From Candidatus Campbelliibacteriota bacterium (GTDB taxonomy: Bacteria; Patescibacteriota; Minisyncoccia; Phycocordibacterales; CSBR16-193), in contig SLDR01000038.1 of assembly GCA_007125155.1 (NCBI GenBank), positions 1-35,631 of the forward strand: a stretch of 35,631 nt of DNA, given 5' to 3'. Below the pieces are notes generated by a model. That model did no database searches, had not been told where the DNA came from, and worked only from the letters and a program-made list of their open reading frames with translations. Shown here in pieces: positions 29,562 through 35,631 of the stretch (positions are counted from its first letter, which is position 1; each line of letters opens with the position of its first letter). The translations under genes were made by a program, and so were the position numbers.

Positions 29562-29786
29562 GGTCCTGAACCCTGTAATTTTTCGATACGGATGAACTAT
29601 CCGGTTTTCCACATTTAGTACACATGATGTCCACATATATTAATGAGAGGATCGGAAAAACGGAAGGGTCCCAAACACCGAGTGCCGGATCATGTCCTGA
29701 CCGAATCGTTTGCGGTTTTCGGTCGAAACCTAAAAATAAAGGTTTTTGTTGCGCCCTTTCGGCATATATGCTACTATCATCCTCGT

Positions 29787-30290
29787 ATGACTGAATCAGA
29801 AGCTGAAAATATGGAAATAACTGAAGACGCCGGAGAGAGGAACCGAGTCTACGAGATCGGTTTTCATCTCATTCCTTCTCTTTCGGAAGAAGAGGTGTCG
29901 AAAGAGGTGGTTGCCATTAAAAAAGCGATCGAAGACGCAGGAGGCGTTTTTATAGCGGAAGGTTATCCCAAGATGAGAACTCTTGAATACACCATAGAGG
30001 TTCCCATAACGATGCCTAAATCGCGTTTTAGCCACGCCCAGTTCGGATGGATAAAGTTCGAAGCCGAACCGGAGGCCGTCTCTTCGATCAAGAAAGCCGT
30101 TTCGGGAAGTGAAAATGTTATTAGGATGATAATAGTAAAGACCGTCAGAGATAACACCCTTTACGGATACAAACTTAAACAGAAAAAGGAGGCGGAAGAG
30201 AGAAGGGAGGAGGAAGCCAAAAAGAATTCAGAGAACTTCAAGGTTTCCGATGAGGAAATAGATAAAAGTATAGATGAGATTATAGTATAA
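29787..30290 (+). CDS. rpsF: 30S ribosomal protein S6 with acidic N-terminus and charged C-terminal extension
   Basis: YEIGFHLIPSLSEEEVSKEVVAIKKAIEDAGG...RTLEYTI...FGWIKFEAEPEAVSSIKKAV...VIRMIIVKTV; followed by ssb and rpsR. Start placed at ATG 29787 rather than 29643. Confidence 0.9.
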   Translation: MTESEAENMEITEDAGERNRVYEIGFHLIPSLSEEEVSKEVVAIKKAIEDAGGVFIAEGYPKMRTLEYTIEVPITMPKSRFSHAQFGWIKFEAEPEAVSSIKKAVSGSENVIRMIIVKTVRDNTLYGYKLKQKKEAEERREEEAKKNSENFKVSDEEIDKSIDEIIV

Positions 30291-30326
30291 TTAAAAGGAG
30301 CTAATATTATAATCTAAAAAAATTTC

Positions 30327-30779
30327 ATGGATTTTAACAAGGCGATAATTGCCGGAAACCTTACGAGAGATCCCGAGATCCGTTCTCTTCCTTCCGGTGC
30401 AAAGGTTTGCAATTTCTCTTTGGCCACTAATCGGTTTTGGAAAGATAAGGACGGAGTTCAGCAGAAGAGCGCCGATTTTCACAACATAGTTGTTTTCGGC
30501 AGACAGGCTGAAACCAGCGCACAGTATCTTAAAAAAGGCCAAGAGGCGATGGTGGAAGGTCGAATACAGACTCGAAGTTGGGAAGATCAGAATGGCGAAA
30601 AGAAATACCGGACCGAAATAGTGGCCGAGAGAGTTCAGTTCGGATCCAGAGGTCCCGGGGGAGGTGGACCCTCCGAGGGATCTTACCAGTCCAATGAAGA
30701 TGAACAGGGAGCGGATAATGATGCAGATCAGATAAACTATCCCGAAGAGGAGGTCGATCCGGAAGATATACCTTTTTAA
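30327..30779 (+). CDS. ssb: Single-stranded DNA-binding protein
   Basis: MDFNKAIIAGNLTRDPEIRSLPSGAKVCNFSLATNR; acidic tail ending DPEDIPF. Confidence 0.97.
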   Translation: MDFNKAIIAGNLTRDPEIRSLPSGAKVCNFSLATNRFWKDKDGVQQKSADFHNIVVFGRQAETSAQYLKKGQEAMVEGRIQTRSWEDQNGEKKYRTEIVAERVQFGSRGPGGGGPSEGSYQSNEDEQGADNDADQINYPEEEVDPEDIPF

Positions 30780-30867
30780 GTAAGGGATGGACTTTCGAGG
30801 GGTCAATGTGTATAATGTTGCTCTCGAAAAGAATTTTTAAAGTAAAAAGACATATTAAATATTCAAC

Positions 30868-31068
30868 ATGGCTGAGTGTTTCTTCAACAAGAACAATATA
30901 AAACATATAGATTACAAGGATACGGAGCTGCTAGCCCAGTTCACTAATCCTCACGGACGCATACTGGCGAGGAAGTACACGGGAGTGTCGGCGAAAAATC
31001 AGCGCAAACTGGCTTTGGCCATAAAAAGAGCCCGCTATATGGCCCTTCTCCCTTACGTCTCGGATTGA
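30868..31068 (+). CDS. rpsR: 30S ribosomal protein S18
   Basis: [51 protein letters not shown]. Confidence 0.97.
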   Translation: MAECFFNKNNIKHIDYKDTELLAQFTNPHGRILARKYTGVSAKNQRKLALAIKRARYMALLPYVSD

Positions 31069-31091
31069 TAACTTGCAAGGAATATCAATAA

Positions 31092-31123
31092 AAAAAACTC
31101 CGATCCCAAGATCGGAGTTTTTT
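31092..31123. terminator. Bidirectional intrinsic terminator after rpsR
   Basis: AAAAAACTCCGATC-CCAA-GATCGGAGTTTTTT, 14-bp stem. Confidence 0.92.
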
Positions 31124-31132
31124 AATGTGAGT

Positions 31133-31345
31133 CTAGACCAGACTTATCAAGATCTTCTCTTTCGTACCTTCTTCCCCCTCTTCTTTCTTTATCCGGTTTA
31201 TTGAGGTGCAGTTTCCGCACCTCCAGAATGATACCTCTTCAATGCTTACGTTCACTACACGCGGGTATCCGCAACTCATGCACCTTACTTTCGATTCGGG
31301 AACCCCTTGATGCCTACATGGTATCGTTTCGCTTTTCCTCTCCAT
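31133..31345 (-). CDS. Small zinc-ribbon protein of unknown function
   Basis: 70 aa with CMSC...CGNC; strong Shine-Dalgarno (AGGAGGT, + coordinates 31349-31355) close to the ATG. Confidence 0.7.
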   Translation of the reverse strand: MERKSETIPCRHQGVPESKVRCMSCGYPRVVNVSIEEVSFWRCGNCTSINRIKKEEGEEGTKEKILISLV

Positions 31346-31469
31346 TCTACCTCCTATTTCATAGATTTTGACTGATCCACCCTTATCAAAAGGGCAAAGA
31401 ACCGATCCAGGAATGGAATTTACATCATTTGCATCCGAATTGCAACCGTCTTGACCGAGGTACTCGACT

Positions 31470-32039
31470 CTACCCCTTTTCCACGCGTTCCGTGTACTGT
31501 CCGGTTTCCGTGTTTATTCTTATCACGTCTCCTTCATTTATGAAAAGAGGTGCCGATATCTCGGCGCCGGTTTCGAGTAAGACCACCTTTGATCCCCCTT
31601 GAGCGGTGTTGCCTTTTATGGAAGGAGGGGCCGTTTTCACCTTAAGGTCCATTTTAATGGGGAATTTTATACCTATGATCTCATCGTTGAACATCATGGC
31701 CTGTACCTCGGTACCTTCTTTTAAGAATTTCTTTTTTTCCCCGACGATCTTTTCGCTCATCGCGAATCTGTCACCCTTGTCGGACGATGAGTGGAACCAG
31801 AGATCTTCTTGTTTGGAGAATATATAAACGATGTCCTTGGTCTCTATCTCGGCTTCCTCTATCTTTTCAGACTGATGAAAGGATCTCTCTGTAACCTTTC
31901 CGGTCTTCAGGTTTCTTATCTTTGTCTGGTTAACCGGTTTTCTCTGTTGCTTTCTGAAGATATGGGAATCCAGGACCTCATACGGCTCCCCGTCCAAAAC
32001 AATATATTTATTCGGGGTTATTTTATTGTAATCAAGCAT
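31470..32039 (-). CDS. efp: Translation elongation factor P
   Basis: LDGEPYEVLDSHIFRKQQRKPVNQTKIRNLKTGKVTERSF; C-terminal GDVIRINTETGQYTERV. Confidence 0.95.
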   Translation of the reverse strand: MLDYNKITPNKYIVLDGEPYEVLDSHIFRKQQRKPVNQTKIRNLKTGKVTERSFHQSEKIEEAEIETKDIVYIFSKQEDLWFHSSSDKGDRFAMSEKIVGEKKKFLKEGTEVQAMMFNDEIIGIKFPIKMDLKVKTAPPSIKGNTAQGGSKVVLLETGAEISAPLFINEGDVIRINTETGQYTERVEKG

Positions 32040-32190
32040 AACGAAAGAATATTAGCACATTTTAATTTGAATTATAAGACCCCGGTTCCTCGAAAAAAGT
32101 TTGCCGACAGTCGGTGGGGAGGCCGGTGGAGTTGAGTTAATTTTGAGGCACGAAGATGGAGAGCCTCCGGCCTGTTTCAACGAAAGGTAA

Positions 32191-33216
32191 TTATTTTTCT
32201 TTTTTGTTCTCTTTAAGCTTGGTCTTTATTTCTTTCAGGATCTTGTTCGAGATCTTCTTGTTCTCTTTTAGATATTTTCTGGTCGCATCATATCCTCTAC
32301 CCAGCTTTTCTTCTTCGTAACTGTAAGATGCGCCCGACTTTTGTATAATTCCGAATTTTTCTCCAAGTGCCAATATTTCTCCTTCTCTTGATATTCCTTC
32401 ATTGTACATCAGATCGAACTCGGTTTGACCGAAAGGAGAGGCAACCTTGTTCTTTACAACCTTGACCCTGACCCTTCCTCCCATCACCTCGTCACCCTTC
32501 TTTATCTGGGCGATCCTTCTTATGTCCAGCCTTATGGAAGAATAGAATTTAAGGGCTTTGCCTCCGGGCTGTGTTTCCGGTGAACCGAAGAACACCCCTA
32601 TCTTCATTCTTATTTGGTTGGTGAATATGACAATGGTGTTACTTCTGGCCGTTATGGCGGTCAGCTTTCTTAAGGCCTGCGACATCAGTCTGGCCTGTTT
32701 GCCTACATGATGTGCACCCATATCTCCTTCTATCTCATCTTTCGGTGTCAGAGCCGCCACCGAGTCTATCACTATTACGTCGATGTTACCGGTTCTGACC
32801 AAGCTTTCCACTATCTCCAGGGCCTGTTCGCCCGTGTCGGGTTGCGATATCAGAAGATCGGAGACATTGACTCCAAGTTTTTTGGAGTATTCAGGATCCA
32901 GTGCGTGCTCGGTATCTACAAAAGCCGCTATACCTCCTTTCTTTTGAGCTTCAGCCACAACGTGAAGACAGACAGTGGTCTTTCCACTCGATTCCGGTCC
33001 GTATATCTCTATGATTCTTCCTTTCGGAAGACCACCGACACCCAAAGCATTGTCGAGCCCTATTGAACCGGTTGAGACCACATTTACGTCCAGTTTTGGC
33101 CTGTCACCGAGTTTCATTATCGCCTCTTCTCCGAACTTGGTTTTTATTTCCTCTATAGTGCTTTCAAGAGGGTCTTTGCTCTTATCTTTTTTATCTCCGG
33201 TGTCTTTTTTTGTCAT
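32191..33216 (-). CDS. recA: Recombinase RecA
   Basis: [23 protein letters not shown] Walker [52 protein letters not shown]. Confidence 0.98.
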   Translation of the reverse strand: MTKKDTGDKKDKSKDPLESTIEEIKTKFGEEAIMKLGDRPKLDVNVVSTGSIGLDNALGVGGLPKGRIIEIYGPESSGKTTVCLHVVAEAQKKGGIAAFVDTEHALDPEYSKKLGVNVSDLLISQPDTGEQALEIVESLVRTGNIDVIVIDSVAALTPKDEIEGDMGAHHVGKQARLMSQALRKLTAITARSNTIVIFTNQIRMKIGVFFGSPETQPGGKALKFYSSIRLDIRRIAQIKKGDEVMGGRVRVKVVKNKVASPFGQTEFDLMYNEGISREGEILALGEKFGIIQKSGASYSYEEEKLGRGYDATRKYLKENKKISNKILKEIKTKLKENKKEK

Positions 33217-33220
33217 ATCA

Positions 33221-33676
33221 TTAAAAGGTTTCGGTTTGATCGGTGTCTTCCTCCTCTTCCTCGGTGTCTTCCTCTCCGCTTCTTATCCTTTCTATCTCTT
33301 CTTGAGAGGGGACGACAAAAGTATCTGAGGCGCCCAGGACCTGTTGTTGTATCTTAACGCTTCGTCCGAATCTGTCCTTCGCCTCGACCTCTATTATATT
33401 ACGGGGTCCCATCATAGGCAATTTTTCTCTGAACTCTCCTTCGGTGTTTATGAATATGGGAGTGCCGTTCAAACTTACTTTGGTGATGTTTCTGGTCTTT
33501 CCGTAGAGAGTGAAGGTTCTATCTTCGATCAATTGGTTGTTTTTCGGGTACTCTATTTTTACCACCGGTCCCATTATCAGGTCATTGGCTTGGAAATATC
33601 CGTACGTCACAAGTGCCGTCAGTGCCAGAATGACGGTCAGGATCCTAAGTTTTGTTCTCCATCTGTGTGCCAACAT
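33221..33676 (-). CDS. Membrane-anchored protein with one extracytoplasmic Ig-like (glucodextranase-B-like) domain
   Basis: N-terminal TM helix [85 protein letters not shown]; acidic tail. Start overlaps the ftsK stop (TAATG). Confidence 0.7.
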   Translation of the reverse strand: MLAHRWRTKLRILTVILALTALVTYGYFQANDLIMGPVVKIEYPKNNQLIEDRTFTLYGKTRNITKVSLNGTPIFINTEGEFREKLPMMGPRNIIEVEAKDRFGRSVKIQQQVLGASDTFVVPSQEEIERIRSGEEDTEEEEEDTDQTETF

Positions 33677-35631
33677 TATTGATATCTTTGTTCGTATTCC
33701 TCTTGGTCGTCGAGATCGGCCGGGCCGTAGTCCGAGGGCTTCTCAATGACCTCTCGGGGTTTGGCGCCGTTAGCGGGACCGATCACGCCTCGTGCTTCCA
33801 ACATGTCCATCAATCGGGCTCCTCGATTGTATCCCACCTTCAGCTTTCTCTGAAGGAATGAAGTGGAAGCCTTGCCGGCTTCGATCACTATTTCTCTTGC
33901 ATCTTCGTAGAGATCGTCATCATCATCCTCGTCTTCCGTGTCCGTGTCGAAGATGCCGTTGTTCCCGGAACTCTCACTCACGGCAAGATCAAGCTCTTCG
34001 TCAAGACCCCCTTGGTAGTGTTTTCTGATATGCGATACCACTTTTTTGACCTCATCTTCCGATATGAACGCAGATTGTATTCTTTTCGGTTTGGACATCT
34101 CGCCTGAAAGGTACAGCATATCTCCCGAACCCAGAAGACGTTCAGCTCCCCCTGTATCAAGTATCGTTCGCGAGTCGATCTGGGAGGCCACCTGAAGCGC
34201 GATCCGAGCAGGTATGTTCGCTTTTATCAAACCGGTGATGACATTGACCGAGGGTCTCTGAGTGGAGAGCATCAGATGGATCCCAACGGCCCGGCTCATT
34301 TGTGCAAGCCTTACTATGGAGGCTTCCAGTTCTCTCGGATACGTCGCCATTATGTCGGCAAGTTCGTCTATTACGACCACTATGTACGGCATCGTTTCGG
34401 GAAGGTTCAAGGGGTCACGCTTCTCTTCATCCGTTTCTTTGTATTTCTTTCTCGCCGGTTTAACAACTTTGTTGTGATAGGACTCTATGTCGCGGACTGT
34501 CTCCGCCTCCAGAATGTCATATCTTCTGTCCATCTCTTTCGCCGCCCACTTCAGAGCCTTGATGGTATCTTTAGGGTTGGTTATGACCGGTGTAAGCAGA
34601 TGGGGTATCTTGTTGTAAAGGGTTAGCTCGACCCTTTTGGGATCGACCATTATGAACTTAAGATATTCCGGGGAGTTTCTGTAAAGAAGGGAAGTGATGA
34701 GAGCGTGGATAGTGACGCTCTTACCACTACCGGTGGCGCCGGCTATCAGCAGGTGGGGCATTTTGGCGATGTTGGCGTAGTGCATGTCGCCGGAAACGTC
34801 TTTGCCCAAGGCGACCAGCAATGATTTTGGCGACTTGGCGAAATCTTCCGAATCAAGCAGTGTGCCAAGCCCGACGGTCGACTTGACCTTGTTGGGTATC
34901 TCTATTCCCACCAGCGATTTCCCGGGTACCGGGGCTTCTATTCTTAAAGGGTGCGCCGCCAGCGCCAGGGAAAGATCATTCTGAAGACCGACTATGCGTG
35001 AGAGTTTCACACCCTCGGCCGGCTTTAATGCATACCTGGTTACGCTCGGTCCGACCGAAACCTCATCCATTTCAACTTGGATGCCGAAGTTGGCCAAAGT
35101 TCTTTTTATGATGTTCAGGTTTGCTTTAACGTCTCCGACGCTGGGCTTACCGCTGTCCGATTTAAGAAGGCTCATCGGAGGAGGTGAATATTCGTACATT
35201 ATCCCTTCAGAGTGAAGGCGCGCATCCATCTCTTCCTCCTTTTTTCTCTTGGAGACCCTCCATCTTTCGGTCATTCCGGACAGGACCCCTTTGCTTTTTT
35301 CCTCCTCATTGCCGTCTTCGACAACCTCGGGTTTCTTTTCGGGGGAGGGCGTTACCACCTCCGCTTCTTCGCCGACCTCTTCCTCCTCCTCTTCCATCTC
35401 CTCACCCCTCTCCTTGACCGCAGGTTTTTTCAGCCAGTTCTTCATCCTCGACAGGTGTTCTATTCTGAAGGAGGTGTTGAACATTATGAATATGGATATC
35501 ACAATGAGAGCCGTAAGGATTATCAAGCTGGCATAGAAATCGAACAGCCATTCCATAGGCGATGCTATCCATTCTCCTATCAATCCTCCTCCGTTACCGT
35601 TCTCGCTTAAAAGGCCGGCCAGACTGACGCC
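33676..35631 (-). CDS. ftsK: DNA translocase FtsK/SpoIIIE (5' end cut by the window edge)
   Basis: HLLIAGATGSGKSVTIHALITSLLYRNSPEYLKFIMVDPKRVELTLYNKIPHLLTPVI, VVVIDELADIM, LSTQRPSVNVITGLIKANIPARIALQVAS; C-terminal gamma/winged-helix domain. Frame stays open upstream of 35583 to the window end (GVSLAGLLSENGNGGGLIGEW). Confidence 0.96.
   Translation of the reverse strand, partial: GVSLAGLLSENGNGGGLIGEWIASPMEWLFDFYASLIILTALIVISIFIMFNTSFRIEHLSRMKNWLKKPAVKERGEEMEEEEEEVGEEAEVVTPSPEKKPEVVEDGNEEEKSKGVLSGMTERWRVSKRKKEEEMDARLHSEGIMYEYSPPPMSLLKSDSGKPSVGDVKANLNIIKRTLANFGIQVEMDEVSVGPSVTRYALKPAEGVKLSRIVGLQNDLSLALAAHPLRIEAPVPGKSLVGIEIPNKVKSTVGLGTLLDSEDFAKSPKSLLVALGKDVSGDMHYANIAKMPHLLIAGATGSGKSVTIHALITSLLYRNSPEYLKFIMVDPKRVELTLYNKIPHLLTPVITNPKDTIKALKWAAKEMDRRYDILEAETVRDIESYHNKVVKPARKKYKETDEEKRDPLNLPETMPYIVVVIDELADIMATYPRELEASIVRLAQMSRAVGIHLMLSTQRPSVNVITGLIKANIPARIALQVASQIDSRTILDTGGAERLLGSGDMLYLSGEMSKPKRIQSAFISEDEVKKVVSHIRKHYQGGLDEELDLAVSESSGNNGIFDTDTEDEDDDDDLYEDAREIVIEAGKASTSFLQRKLKVGYNRGARLMDMLEARGVIGPANGAKPREVIEKPSDYGPADLDDQEEYEQRYQ

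Noticed and set aside
29605-29635. Two DnaA-box-like words (TTTTCCACA, ATGTCCACA) upstream of rpsF
   Set aside because: Both are mismatched to TTATCCACA, only two copies, no dnaA/dnaN nearby; chance in AT-rich DNA is likely.
29643-29786. N-terminal 48-aa extension of the rpsF ORF (MRGSEKRKGPKHRVPDH...)
   Set aside because: No S6 homology, and a TACTAT -10-like box lies within it, 9 nt before ATG 29787; the real start is likely 29787.
1-35631. CRISPR array, defence island, prophage, transposon or tRNA genes
   Set aside because: No regularly spaced repeats, Cas/transposase/phage proteins or cloverleaf tRNAs were recognised by eye. The content is mainly housekeeping. A tRNAscan-SE run would be decisive for tRNAs.

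Overview
This 35.6 kb window is gene-dense and looks like a Candidate Phyla Radiation (Patescibacteria, probably Parcubacteria-like) chromosome; that lineage is inferred from gene content and was not tested. TGA is used as a stop codon, so the standard bacterial code applies. Recognisable genes on + are: GDSL hydrolase, small MscS-like TM protein, PG-binding secreted protein, mscL with C-terminal zinc ribbon, folD, SIMPL protein, secE, nusG, rplK, two-domain dCTP deaminase, glyA, tmk, argS, ileS, recO, large surface Ig-like protein, glyQS-type glyS, GH15-like protein, M16 peptidase, AI-2E-type permease, metG, tatD, SAM methyltransferase, rpsF, ssb and rpsR. On - are clpB, a zinc-ribbon protein, efp, recA, a membrane-anchored protein and ftsK (cut by the window edge). 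The strongest unusual signal is inside ileS: a complete histidine-phosphatase (PGM-like) domain of about 200 aa. It is inserted in frame between the two cysteine pairs of the IleRS zinc-ribbon region, with all expected catalytic residues kept. Secondary signals are: a widespread arrangement of -10 hexamers 6-10 nt before start codons (leaderless-like, few Shine-Dalgarno sites), an EF-P whose tip loop lacks the canonical PGKG lysine, a secreted protein whose signal peptide appears to start at a non-ATG codon, a hairpin at the predicted 5' end of secE-nusG mRNA, and absence of rplA and rplI from their usual neighbourhoods.
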